This document shows positions 43,856 to 52,065 of a stretch of 64,000 nucleotides of DNA, piece after piece. The DNA is taken from NCBI GenBank assembly GCA_002408085.1, contig DHQL01000007.1:502259-566258 (forward strand). Reading direction: 5' to 3'. Source of the stretch: Spirochaeta sp. UBA5339 (GTDB lineage: Bacteria; Spirochaetota; Spirochaetia; DSM-2461). The notes under the pieces were generated by a model. It made no database searches. It was not told the DNA's origin and saw only the letters and a list, made by a program, of their open reading frames with translations. Within the stretch, counting starts at the first letter, position 1. Each line of letters starts with the position of its first letter. The translations under genes and the position numbers were made by a program.

Positions 43856-44668
43856 ATGAAAATCGAAACAAGAAATGGGAAAAAAATCGTATTTATAAAT
43901 CCTCCTGAGTTAATTAAGGGAGTTGTAATTGAGACTTTAATTGGAAAAGGGTTTGAAGTATATATTTTGAATGATCATAACTTGATCAGCTCTATCGCTA
44001 AGGCGTACAGCAGCACATTGTTTTTTATTTATCTGGATGTTGGAATGCCATTAAATGAGTGGGAGATGTTTATTGAGGAATTAGTTGTTAACCAACCCTA
44101 TATTAATATAGGAGTTCTCTCTTTTAACAGAAATTTTAATAAGGAATTGGTTGATAAATTACTTTACCAACTGAATATAAATTGCGGATACATTCAATTG
44201 GATCATGATCTTGATGAAGTTACAAGAATATTGTTAACCGTTCTTAAAGCTAACGAAGCCAATGGAAGGAACCGGATACTGAAATACTCACTGCCTGAAA
44301 ATGGTAGAAACACTGTCAATTACTCCCTTAACGGGAAAATTTATAAAGATAAGATAGTTGAGATCAGTTCCATTGGGTTCTCAAGCGTATCAAACAATTC
44401 AATTGCGCTTAAAAAAAATCAGATTCTGAGGGATACTCAATTATTCATCAATGGAGTAGTCATCCATACAGATCTTATTGCGGTTGGAAATGTATACAGT
44501 GATAGAATAGAGAAGCAGATCTTTGTTTATTTAAATTCTTCATTTAGGTTTCAGCAAACAAGAGAAAAAGTACAGAAGCTGTTGTACAAAGGATTACAAG
44601 CTCAATTTGATAGAGAGTTCGGATTGATTAAACAGACAGTGTCCAACAGAGAACCCATTTATAATTAG
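43856..44668 (+). CDS. Hypothetical protein, possibly receiver-like plus PilZ-like
   Basis: A 270-residue protein that I do not recognise with certainty. Residues about 10-120 have the alternating strand/helix pattern of a receiver domain (KIVFINPPELIKGVVIETLIGKG split as beta-alpha, FFIYLDVGMPLNEWE where Asp precedes a Gly-Met-Pro turn). Residues about 150-240 are beta-rich (VEISSIGFSSVSNNSIALKK, KQIFVYLNSSF) and could be a degenerate PilZ domain. Codon use is distinctly AT-rich compared with genes up to 43.5 kb, so transfer is possible. It is followed by an AT-rich gap and a Crp/Fnr-type gene. Confidence 0.5.
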   Translation: MKIETRNGKKIVFINPPELIKGVVIETLIGKGFEVYILNDHNLISSIAKAYSSTLFFIYLDVGMPLNEWEMFIEELVVNQPYINIGVLSFNRNFNKELVDKLLYQLNINCGYIQLDHDLDEVTRILLTVLKANEANGRNRILKYSLPENGRNTVNYSLNGKIYKDKIVEISSIGFSSVSNNSIALKKNQILRDTQLFINGVVIHTDLIAVGNVYSDRIEKQIFVYLNSSFRFQQTREKVQKLLYKGLQAQFDREFGLIKQTVSNREPIYN

Positions 44669-44967
44669 CCAGCTATAAACAATTAAGAAAAGCAGGTATA
44701 CAAACCCAGCTCTTACATTGAAAGCCTGGATGCCGGCCCCAGTAATAATAAATATGCTAAGTTTCATCTGGGGTACAGAAATAAAATACAACTGGGAGTG
44801 TTCCCCCATCAGAGGTCTGTTTACATTTAGTGCTGCAAGATATATACTTCGCAATCTTGTCCGGACAAGCCGCATCTGTATTGCCGGGAGTTATTGGGAT
44901 TATGTACTATTTATTCCCCTTACAATAATCTATGGAAAGAAATACAAAATAATTCGGAGTGTAGATC
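44669..44967. other. AT-rich gap with a 14-bp perfect palindrome
   Basis: No convincing gene. An 88-codon plus-strand frame (44718-44984) runs into the next gene and a minus-strand frame overlaps the previous one; neither has a ribosome site. CTTGTCCGGACAAG (44856-44869) is a perfect palindrome 99 bp before the Crp/Fnr-type start and could be its operator. An imperfect palindrome centred on GCCGGC lies near 44734. Confidence 0.45.
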
Positions 44968-45597
44968 ATGTCATCAGTCAATGATATGAATGTTTACAAA
45001 GAACTCTTTCGACAACTTTCTGCAATAGAGGATATCCCGGAGCACTGCTGCAGATCTTTTATTGAGAATACAGTTGTTCGCCGTTTACTTTCAGGAGAGA
45101 ACTATATCGAGCAAGGTGATACTGCTGATTCTCTACCATTTCTCTATAGCGGGTTAATTCGCAAATACTATACCGATGATGAAGGGCGGGAATTTACAAA
45201 ATTCTTCAGTCAGCCCTATGAATTCAGCGGTGCATTTATATCATTTCTGAAACAGACACCTTCATTGTTCACAGTTGAGGCTCTGGAAGATTCTTGTATA
45301 ATCGATATTCCCTACCGCTTTTTCCAGTCAGAGATGAAAAAGCATCACTGCTGGCTTAAGGTTTATACAATATCTCTGGAACGCTTTTATACCCTCAAAG
45401 AGCTGAGAGAGCATCAGCTTCTTTCCAGCAACGGGATGGCCCGGTATCTTCAGTTTAAGAAGGACTTCCCCGATCTGGATTCAAAACTTAAGCAGTACCA
45501 TATTGCTTCATATCTTGGGCTGACGCCTGTATCACTAAGTCGAATCAAAGCCCAGATTGGAGACTATGATGCTTCAATAATCCGCGAACTGGAATAA
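44968..45597 (+). CDS. Crp/Fnr-family transcriptional regulator
   Basis: A 209-residue regulator. Residues about 20-120 form the cyclic-nucleotide-binding-type beta roll (YIEQGDTADSLPFLYSGLIRKYY). The C-terminal part holds a short winged helix (HIASYLGLTPVSLSRIKAQIGD). The Arg-Ser of the cAMP pocket is not evident and the cysteines do not match the Fnr cluster pattern, so the ligand may be something else or none. A CGGAG ribosome site precedes the ATG. It lies in the AT-rich segment next to the tRNA-Pro locus, which suggests acquired DNA. Confidence 0.85.
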   Translation: MSSVNDMNVYKELFRQLSAIEDIPEHCCRSFIENTVVRRLLSGENYIEQGDTADSLPFLYSGLIRKYYTDDEGREFTKFFSQPYEFSGAFISFLKQTPSLFTVEALEDSCIIDIPYRFFQSEMKKHHCWLKVYTISLERFYTLKELREHQLLSSNGMARYLQFKKDFPDLDSKLKQYHIASYLGLTPVSLSRIKAQIGDYDASIIRELE

Positions 45598-45791
45598 ATA
45601 CCATAATAATGAAAAAAACAGTTTTATCAGATACATGTCAGAGAATGTGCTCTCGGCTTTATTGGTAGAATTGATTGCTTTTAAAGTGCATATCGTATGG
45701 GAGAATCAAGTCTGGGACTTTCTCTATATAAAAGTACTCTTTGTGTAATACTTGAATAGAGTAATTGGATATATCCTTTATCTATAAGACT

Positions 45792-45810
45792 AAAACGTAT
45801 CGGGCTGAGA
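45792..45810 (-). repeat. Displaced copy of the tRNA-Pro 3' end (19-bp direct repeat)
   Basis: These 19 bases are identical to 46049-46067, which cover the last part of the T arm, the acceptor 3' strand and the first bases after tRNA-Pro. The copy is not part of a whole tRNA. This is the pattern of a duplicated attachment site of a tRNA-targeting integrase. Confidence 0.7.
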
Positions 45811-45865
45811 CCCTTAGGCCTCAGAGAACCAATCACCGGAGCAATGTTATTGCTCCGGTAGTAAG

Positions 45866-45990
45866 AGGATTTGCCGTCCAGTCACAGGCGTCCTACCTGT
45901 TCCTTCCCGGCCCTCTTCCAGCCCTAAAAATGGCATCCCTGCCATTTTACTCCTCCAGGTATTTGGAGCCGGGCTTTCAGTTCAAATCCT
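45866..45990 (-). ncRNA. Candidate structured RNA, multi-branched and GGA-rich
   Basis: Read on the minus strand, AGGATTTG (45983-45990 side) and CAAATCCT (45866-45873 side) close a multi-branch fold. Inside are CCCGGC/GCCGGG (45968-45973 with 45906-45911) enclosing CTCCA/TGGAG and a nine-pair AAAATGGCA/TGCCATTTT stem with a GGGA tetraloop, and then ACAGGT/GCCTGT with an AGGAC loop. About nine GGA triplets occur in the 125 bases, several in loops. No known RNA family could be assigned. Minus-strand orientation is preferred because of the GNRA loop and GGA motifs. No independent promoter was seen. Confidence 0.45.
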
Positions 45991-46009
45991 TATCAAGCAG
46001 ATTTAAAGC

Positions 46010-46043
46010 AAAAAAAACCTGATCGGATAAATCCAATCAGGTT
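46010..46043 (-). terminator. Terminator of tRNA-Pro
   Basis: AACCTGATTGGAT pairs with ATCCGATCAGGTT on the minus strand (one GU), followed by a run of T. It starts 14 bases after the tRNA 3' end. Confidence 0.88.
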
Positions 46044-46056
46044 AACAAAAAACGTA

Positions 46057-46130
46057 TCGGGCTGAGAGGATTTGAACCTCCGACCCCATGTCCCCCAGAC
46101 ATGTACGCTAAACCCCTGCGCTACAGCCCG
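46057..46130 (-). tRNA. tRNA-Pro (anticodon GGG)
   Basis: The cloverleaf is complete: acceptor CGGGCTG/CAGCCCG, D stem GCGC/GCGT, anticodon stem CATGT/ACATG with loop CTGGGGG (anticodon GGG), T stem GGAGG/CCTCT around TTCAAAT, discriminator A. CCA is not encoded. Its 3' end is repeated at 45792-45810. Confidence 0.97.
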
Positions 46131-46147
46131 TTTTTTAATGCCTGAGT

Positions 46148-46176
46148 AACTTAGCACAGCCCTATTTTTTTGTCAA
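46148..46176 (-). promoter_or_regulatory. Promoter of tRNA-Pro
   Basis: Perfect TTGACA (46171-46176) and TAAGTT (46148-46153) with a 17-bp spacer and a TGC before the -10, giving a start about 10 bases before the tRNA. Confidence 0.65.
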
Positions 46177-46263
46177 TCCGTTGGGTCAGGAAATTAATTT
46201 TAGCGCAGAAAAGAATCCTCGCCATATAGTGAAATCCGGTGTTCAATGGACTAGAATCAAGGT

Positions 46264-47787
46264 ATGGGTGAAAGAAGCAGGGACAATCTGTTCCTTATTA
46301 TCATCTCAATCATGCTCATTCTTTTTTTATTCATCTACTTTTTAATGTTCAACTACTACTCCAGGACAAAACAGGGCATTATCCAGAGCTATATGGATAC
46401 GGTTCAGGATGACTACGAGATTACAGTAAATACCTACAGCCGTTCCACCAACCTGATTTTCGACAGAATGATCAACCATGAAGAGGTTCTTGAGACCTTT
46501 GCAATGGGAGTTGGAGCGGATAACCCGGAGGAGAAGGATTTTTACAGAAAGAAGCTCTATTCCCAGCTCCAGCGGCTCTATGAAATTCTCCAGCTGTACA
46601 ACTTCAGACAGCTTCAGTTTCATGAAAAGAACAATGTCAGTTTTCTCCGTTTTCACAGTCCTTTGAAGTTCGGTGACGATCTGACCGGGTACAGGGCTAC
46701 TGTCGAGTATGTTAACTATAATAGAGAGAAGATTCTGGCCTTTGAGGGAGGTCGTATTGTAAACGGATACAGGTTCGTCTATCCCCTAAGCTATCAGGGA
46801 GAGCATGTGGGTTCCGTTGAAATAAGTGTCTCCATCAAGGCCATTATTGATCATATGCAGGAGACAACAGGACAGAAAATTCAGTTTGTTCTGAAGAAAA
46901 CAGGGATTGAGAAGAAGGTTTTCGAATCGGAGCTGAGTAATTTCTCGCAATGGCCTGTAGACTCCCGGTATCTCCTGGACAATCACATCCTGAATCCCGG
47001 CTTTGAAAATAAAATCCCCGAAGGACTTCGGGAGACTATCCGGAATCGAATTGACCGCTTTGGCGATACTGCAAAGGCATTTGCCTTTGAAGGAGATTTT
47101 GACGGAGAGCCCTCGGTCATCTCTTTTATTCCTGTAACCAACCTGCTCAATGCAAATGTGGGCTACCTGATCTGTATTTCCGACCGTGAACAGGTTTCCA
47201 AGGCCAGGAAGCCCTTTATTCTGTTTACCGTGATCTATATGATCTTTTTCGCTCTGATCATAATGCTTGCGGTTTTCTATGATGGAGCCCGCAGGAAAAT
47301 GAGGCGGGTTCTCCTTACCGATCATCTTACCAAACTGGATAACAGACATAATCTGATGGAGAAGGTGAATGACGAGTTTCTGCGATTTATCAGGTACCGG
47401 GGAGCCTTCTCTGTCATCATCATCGATATAGACCACTTCAAGAAGGTAAACGATACCTTCGGTCATCTGAAGGGGGATGATGTTTTAAGAGAACTTTCCC
47501 GGATACTGAAAGAGAATATCAGAAAAACCGATACCGTCGGCCGCTATGGAGGAGAAGAGTTTCTGGTCCTTCTGCCGGAAACCAGTCTGAATCAGGCGGC
47601 AATTGTGGCGGAGAACCTGCGCAGAAGGGTGGAGGAGGCGTCCTTTATCGAATCCTGGACTGTAACAATCAGTCTGGGGGTGGCCGAATCGGATCCAGGC
47701 CAGGAGACAATCGAAGCCCTTATTGAAATTGCGGATAAAAACCTCTATAAGGCAAAGGCCGCCGGCAGAAACAGGGTTCAATGCTGA
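46264..47787 (+). CDS. Diguanylate cyclase with periplasmic sensor domain
   Basis: A 507-residue protein. Helix 1 at about 10-32 (LIIISIMLILFLFIYFLMF), a periplasmic region of about 280 residues resembling a double-Cache/dCache-like sensor, helix 2 at about 317-340, then a GGDEF domain with DIDHFKKVNDTFGHLKGDD and active site GGEEF at 429-433. The inhibitory-site motif RKTD (420-423) is intact, so product inhibition is expected, unlike the cyclase at 7.2 kb. The gene stands alone just past the tRNA-Pro locus and has normal composition again. Confidence 0.93.
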   Translation: MGERSRDNLFLIIISIMLILFLFIYFLMFNYYSRTKQGIIQSYMDTVQDDYEITVNTYSRSTNLIFDRMINHEEVLETFAMGVGADNPEEKDFYRKKLYSQLQRLYEILQLYNFRQLQFHEKNNVSFLRFHSPLKFGDDLTGYRATVEYVNYNREKILAFEGGRIVNGYRFVYPLSYQGEHVGSVEISVSIKAIIDHMQETTGQKIQFVLKKTGIEKKVFESELSNFSQWPVDSRYLLDNHILNPGFENKIPEGLRETIRNRIDRFGDTAKAFAFEGDFDGEPSVISFIPVTNLLNANVGYLICISDREQVSKARKPFILFTVIYMIFFALIIMLAVFYDGARRKMRRVLLTDHLTKLDNRHNLMEKVNDEFLRFIRYRGAFSVIIIDIDHFKKVNDTFGHLKGDDVLRELSRILKENIRKTDTVGRYGGEEFLVLLPETSLNQAAIVAENLRRRVEEASFIESWTVTISLGVAESDPGQETIEALIEIADKNLYKAKAAGRNRVQC

Positions 47788-47837
47788 GATTTATGGAACT
47801 GTCTTCCTGAGTTCCACGAGGATCTCAGATTCAGGGT

Positions 47838-48965
47838 TCAGGAAAAAACTGTTTCTTCTTCTACACAGCGTTTGTAATAATCACTCAGGGTAAAACCAAG
47901 TCCCGGAGCATCCGGAACAAACATCCTGCCCTCTTCAATTCGGAGCCTCTCATTGAACAGGGGTTCCAGCCACTCAAAGTGTTCCACCCAGGACTCCCGG
48001 GGATAGGCTGCGGATAGATGGATATGGATCTCCATTATGAAATGGGGGGCAACACGCAGTCCTGCGGCATCTGCCCGGTCGGCAACCTTCAGATAGGGTG
48101 TAATCCCTCCAATCCGTGCAGCATCAGGCTGCAGAACATTGACGGAGTTCATATCGATAAATCGGTTCAGGTCTGCTGCTCCGCAGAGCATCTCGCCCGA
48201 GGCGATAGGACTGTCCACGGAAGCGGTGAGAAAGGCATGGCCCTCGGCGTCATAGGCGCTCAGGGGTTCTTCTATCCACTCTGGCCGGATGCTGTCCATG
48301 GCCCGGCAGAAACTAAGGGCTCTGACCCTGTCCCATTGCTGGTTGGCATCCACCATTATGGGTATATCGTAACTCAGGGCTTCACGCAGAGCTGTAACCC
48401 GGCGGATATCCCTGTTCATATCCGGCTGGCCGACTTTTATCTTTACACCGCCGATTCCTCTGTCCAGAGAGGCCCTGGCCTTATCAATGACCTCTTCAAC
48501 AGGAGCCTGCAGATAGCCTCCCGAGGTATTGTAGCAGCGCACTGAATCGAAGTGAGCACCGATCAGTTTGCTCAAGGGGAGAACCGCTCTCTTTGCCTTC
48601 ATATCCCAGAGAGCCGTATCTATGGCTGCTATTGCCTGAGGGGCAAGGCCGCTGTTTCCCGCTGTGGCACTCAGCCACATCAGACGGTTCCATATTTTTG
48701 ATATGTCGTTGGGATCCTCTCCCACGATGCTTTCGGCAACCTCACAGGCATGGGCGTATTGGCCCCGTCCCCCAACCCTGAGTGCGTAGGTAAATCCGAA
48801 TCCTTCATATCCCTGTTCGCTTTGAATCCGGGCGAAGAGCAGGTCCACCCTGTCCAGAGCTTTCTTCTGTACCCCAGTGAGCACCTTGGCATCGCTGACG
48901 GCCTGCTTCAGTGGCAGAACCACCCGGCTCAGCCGGACCGTTCTGATTCTATCGGAGCTGTTCAT
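47838..48965 (-). CDS. L-talarate/galactarate dehydratase-like enolase-superfamily enzyme
   Basis: A 375-residue MR-type enolase-superfamily protein. General base pair KIK in GGVKIKVGQPDMN, metal ligands Asp in MVDANQQWD, Glu in WIEEPLSAYD and Glu in ASGEMLCG, and the His/Asp dyad in LQPDAARIGG and APHFIMEIHIHLSAA are all present. The stretch around AYPRESWVEHFEWLEPLFNE matches what I remember of the Salmonella talarate/galactarate dehydratase. It removes water from the aldarate to give 5-keto-4-deoxy-glucarate. It is the last gene of the aldarate operon, 16 bp behind garD. Confidence 0.87.
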   Translation of the reverse strand: MNSSDRIRTVRLSRVVLPLKQAVSDAKVLTGVQKKALDRVDLLFARIQSEQGYEGFGFTYALRVGGRGQYAHACEVAESIVGEDPNDISKIWNRLMWLSATAGNSGLAPQAIAAIDTALWDMKAKRAVLPLSKLIGAHFDSVRCYNTSGGYLQAPVEEVIDKARASLDRGIGGVKIKVGQPDMNRDIRRVTALREALSYDIPIMVDANQQWDRVRALSFCRAMDSIRPEWIEEPLSAYDAEGHAFLTASVDSPIASGEMLCGAADLNRFIDMNSVNVLQPDAARIGGITPYLKVADRADAAGLRVAPHFIMEIHIHLSAAYPRESWVEHFEWLEPLFNERLRIEEGRMFVPDAPGLGFTLSDYYKRCVEEETVFS

Positions 48966-48981
48966 GGTATCAGGTCCTTTT

Positions 48982-50520
48982 TCAGGTTATAGGAGCCGGG
49001 TTAAAGATCACAAGGTCGTTGTAGAGTCCCAGAGCCTCTGCTGCCGGCTTTCTGCCGCTGGCAACCTCGATAATCAGATGGAAGAGTTTCCATCCCGTCT
49101 CTTCAATTCCGGCCTCGCCCCAGGCGATATCACCCGTATCCAGGTCGACCAGGTCGTACCAGCGCTGTGAGAGGTCCCGGCGGGAAGAGAGCTTCACTAC
49201 CGGTGCGATGGGCAGGTTGTAGGGGGTTCCGCGGCCGGTGGAAAAGATCTGAAGGCTGATTCCCGAGGCAAGTTGGCAGGTGCCGCAGACAAAGTCGCTT
49301 GCCGGTGTGGCGGCGAAAATCAGTCCCTTTCCACTGACTCTCTCTCCGGGGCCGAGAACCCCGGATATATTCATGGAGCCCGACTTAACAACCGAACCCA
49401 TTGCCTTTTCCACAATATTCACCAGTCCGCCCTGCTTGTTGCCCGGGGTGGTGTTGGCGCTGCGGTCGGCGCCGCCGCGCTTCAGATAGCTGTCGTACCA
49501 GTCCAGTTCCTTTTTAAGGGTTTCAAAGGTCTCTTTGTCTGCGCAGCGGGAAGCCAGAACCGGAGCCGCGTCACGAACTTCGGTAACCTCGGAAAAGAGA
49601 GCTGTCCCCCCCGCCCGTACCAGAAGATCCACCGCATAGCCGATAGAGGGATTGGCAGTGAGTCCCGAGAAGGCGTCGCTGCCGCCGCACTGCACTCCTA
49701 TTACCAGATCAGATAGAGGACACTCCTCCCGCCGGCGTTTGTTCAGCCGCTCCAGATGCTCTATGCCCTGACGGACAAGGGCGTCCACCATTGACTGGAA
49801 CCCCTTCAGCTCCTCGTTCTGCAGGATCAGGGAGCTGACCCGTTCCTGCGGCAGAGCATCTACTGTCTGCAGGAAGGCTTCCAGATGTTTCATCTCAAGC
49901 TTCTCACAGCCCAGTCCCACCATCATCACCTCTCCCCCCAGATTGGGATTGAGAGTCAGGTTCTTAACCGACCGGATGGGGATAAAGGCGTCGTCGGCGT
50001 TATAGGCGACGCCGCAGCCGTAGGAGTGGTTCAGGGCAACAACGTCGTCCACATGGGGGTAGGAGGAGAGGTGTTTCTCCTTCAGGACCTTTACAACATG
50101 GTTCACCACACCCGAGACACATTGAACGGTGGTGGAAATACCGAGTATGTTCCGGGTTCCTACAGACCTATCGGGATTTCGGAAGCCCATAAAGGTATAG
50201 CCTTCAAGGGGCTCCATCTTTTTTTCCTGAGGCTGTTTGTAGACCAGTTCATCAAGTGCCGGGGAGGGAGGTATCTCTACAAGGGCCTCTTTAACCCAGC
50301 TCCCCGCAGGAATCAGATCCTTTGCCCGGGCAATAGTCACTCCATAGCGGATAACGGGAGCTCCCGAGGGGATGTCCGTCAGGGCAATCTTGTGGCCCTG
50401 GGGAACATCGTCGATCAGTTTGAGACCTTCCGATTCCAGGATCTCTCCGGCTCTCAGTCCCTGGCTGCCGACAGCAACAGCCACATTGTCATCATTGTGA
50501 ATCTTTATAGCCTGTATCAT
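48982..50520 (-). CDS. garD: Galactarate dehydratase
   Basis: A 512-residue UxaA/GarD-family enzyme, close in length and sequence to E. coli GarD. N-terminal SAF-like domain (about 1-90, GLKLIDDVPQGHKIALTDIP), then the catalytic region with RNPDRSVGTRNILGI, NHSYGCGVAYNADDAF, GLGCEKLEM, QCGGSDAFSGLTANP and the terminal FNPAPIT ending. The Cys residues in YGCGV, GLGCE and VQCGG are likely iron ligands. It converts galactarate to 5-keto-4-deoxy-glucarate in the cytoplasm. ATG overlaps the TctA-type stop by four bases, so uptake and breakdown are coupled. Confidence 0.95.
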   Translation of the reverse strand: MIQAIKIHNDDNVAVAVGSQGLRAGEILESEGLKLIDDVPQGHKIALTDIPSGAPVIRYGVTIARAKDLIPAGSWVKEALVEIPPSPALDELVYKQPQEKKMEPLEGYTFMGFRNPDRSVGTRNILGISTTVQCVSGVVNHVVKVLKEKHLSSYPHVDDVVALNHSYGCGVAYNADDAFIPIRSVKNLTLNPNLGGEVMMVGLGCEKLEMKHLEAFLQTVDALPQERVSSLILQNEELKGFQSMVDALVRQGIEHLERLNKRRREECPLSDLVIGVQCGGSDAFSGLTANPSIGYAVDLLVRAGGTALFSEVTEVRDAAPVLASRCADKETFETLKKELDWYDSYLKRGGADRSANTTPGNKQGGLVNIVEKAMGSVVKSGSMNISGVLGPGERVSGKGLIFAATPASDFVCGTCQLASGISLQIFSTGRGTPYNLPIAPVVKLSSRRDLSQRWYDLVDLDTGDIAWGEAGIEETGWKLFHLIIEVASGRKPAAEALGLYNDLVIFNPAPIT

Positions 50521-52043
50521 TCGTCTTCACACCCGCAGGACTCTTCATTCTTTGAAATGGCCGGCTTATGTTTGTAGTTGATCATAATAGACCATGCAAT
50601 GGATAGAAGAATCAGAAGCCAGAGGACCCAGGCTATTTTGCTCTTCGTAAAGAATATGGTAAAGGTTCCGAAGGATTCCAGGCTCTTTACAAAGTAGACT
50701 TCCAGTTGGCGACCCAGAATAAATCCGATCAGAAGGGGAGGTATCTGCAGTTTTATTTTACATCCGACCCAGGCTACAAGACCGAATATCAGTAGAGTCC
50801 AGACGTCAAACATAATTCCATAGTTTATGGCATAGGCACCGACGGTACACATGACAACAATAATGGGATAGAGGATGAACTTGGGTACAAACACAACCTT
50901 GGCAAAGTACTTAATGGCGAAGAACATCAGGACAAACATAGCAATATTGCTGAAAATTAGAGAGCTGAGCATACTGTTCCATGCCTGAGGATTTCCGTTT
51001 ATAAAGAGGGGCCCCAGCTGTACTCCCTGCAGGGTGAATGCTCCGATCAGTACCGCCGTTGTACTGTCTCCGGGGATACCCAGTGAGACCAGAGGAATCA
51101 GTGCCCCGCCGGTTAGACCGTTATTGGCTGTTTCTGAAGCGATCAGTCCTTCGGGGACTCCGGTTCCCAGGTTTTCCGGTTTTTTGGAAAAGTTCTTGGC
51201 CTGTGTATAGGAGAGAACCGACGCTGCACTTCCACCGACACCGGGAAGAAGGCCTACAAAGGTTCCGATAAGCCCTGATCGGAATACATTGATTATCTGT
51301 CCTTTGAAGACTGACATCTTGAATTTGGCGCTTTTGCTGAGATCCAGTTTCTGGTGCTCTCCGGCTTCCGCTCCTCTTTCAGCTTCACTGAATATAGCTG
51401 CCAGTGCAAACATACCAATCAGGACAGGCAGCAGGGAGAATCCATTTCTAAGCAGAGGTTTCAACATTTCGGGGATGAGCCGTGTATGGTCGTTTCCTCC
51501 CACATTGGATTCGTAGGTACCAACCAGACTCAGTAGAATCCCTATAGAACCGCTTAACAATCCAACCAGCATGCTTCCCTGGGAGATGGAAGCGATTACC
51601 GTCAGGGCAAACAGAATGATCAGAAACTTTTCCACATAGGAAAAGCGGATGGCAAGGTCCGCCAGTGCCGGTGCAAAAACTGAGAGTACCACCGCCGAGA
51701 TAAGTCCTCCGAAAAGAGAGGACACAATCCCGATTTTCAGGGCTCTGACGCTTTCACCTTTTCTGGTCATGGGGTAGCCGTCAAAGGTCGTCGTAATGGA
51801 CGAGGGTGTTCCGGGTATATTCAGGAGAACTGCCGGAATAAGGCCGCCGGAAATTCCTCCTACGTAGAGTCCGATCAGCAGGGCCAGTGCCTGGTAGAGA
51901 TCCAGAGCATAGGTCAGGGGGAGAAAAACCGCTAAAGCCATAGTGGCTGTCATACCGGGTATAGCGCCGAATATAATTCCGCCAATAACACCCAGAGTTG
52001 AGAGCATCAGGGTCATTGGGGTTATCAATGCAAATAATTCCAT
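50517..52043 (-). CDS. Tripartite tricarboxylate transporter, large membrane subunit (TctA)
   Basis: A 508-residue polytopic membrane protein with TctA signatures GAIPGMTATMALAVFLPLTY at the N-terminus and a second GLLPGVGGSAASVLSY-type repeat near 265, followed by LVSLGIPGDSTTAVLIGAF. It forms the membrane channel with the TctB-type subunit and receives substrate from the TctC-type binding protein. Location between garD and the binding protein indicates an aldarate or related acid sugar as cargo. It overlaps garD by four bases. Confidence 0.93.
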   Translation of the reverse strand: MELFALITPMTLMLSTLGVIGGIIFGAIPGMTATMALAVFLPLTYALDLYQALALLIGLYVGGISGGLIPAVLLNIPGTPSSITTTFDGYPMTRKGESVRALKIGIVSSLFGGLISAVVLSVFAPALADLAIRFSYVEKFLIILFALTVIASISQGSMLVGLLSGSIGILLSLVGTYESNVGGNDHTRLIPEMLKPLLRNGFSLLPVLIGMFALAAIFSEAERGAEAGEHQKLDLSKSAKFKMSVFKGQIINVFRSGLIGTFVGLLPGVGGSAASVLSYTQAKNFSKKPENLGTGVPEGLIASETANNGLTGGALIPLVSLGIPGDSTTAVLIGAFTLQGVQLGPLFINGNPQAWNSMLSSLIFSNIAMFVLMFFAIKYFAKVVFVPKFILYPIIVVMCTVGAYAINYGIMFDVWTLLIFGLVAWVGCKIKLQIPPLLIGFILGRQLEVYFVKSLESFGTFTIFFTKSKIAWVLWLLILLSIAWSIMINYKHKPAISKNEESCGCEDE

Positions 52044-52065
52044 AATGAAATCCTATTTCCTTGAT

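Larger units (their letters stand above)
45811..46048 (-). mobile_element. Candidate 257-bp unit between duplicated tRNA 3' ends
   Basis: The two 19-bp copies are 257 bp apart in register. The intervening DNA holds no integrase or other gene; it carries the tRNA terminator, a GGA-rich stem-loop element and an 11-bp perfect hairpin (ACCGGAGCAAT/ATTGCTCCGGT, 45835-45859). It could be a non-autonomous mini-element, an excision scar or a tandem tRNA remnant. Confidence 0.4.

Noticed and set aside
44718..44984. 88-codon open frame before the Crp/Fnr-type gene
   Set aside because: No ribosome site and it overlaps a well-supported start; the translation resembles no family.
45835..45990. Series of hairpins as a CRISPR array
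   Set aside because: Hairpins differ in sequence and spacing, with no identical repeats and no cas genes nearby.
45765..46022. 85-codon open frame through the tRNA-Pro repeat unit
   Set aside because: It runs through the hairpins and repeat copy, has no ribosome site, and its translation is explained by the structured element on the other strand.
45811..46048. IscB/TnpB-associated guide RNA (HEARO-like)
   Set aside because: No nuclease or transposase gene is adjacent and I cannot match the conserved core; left as unassigned structured RNA.
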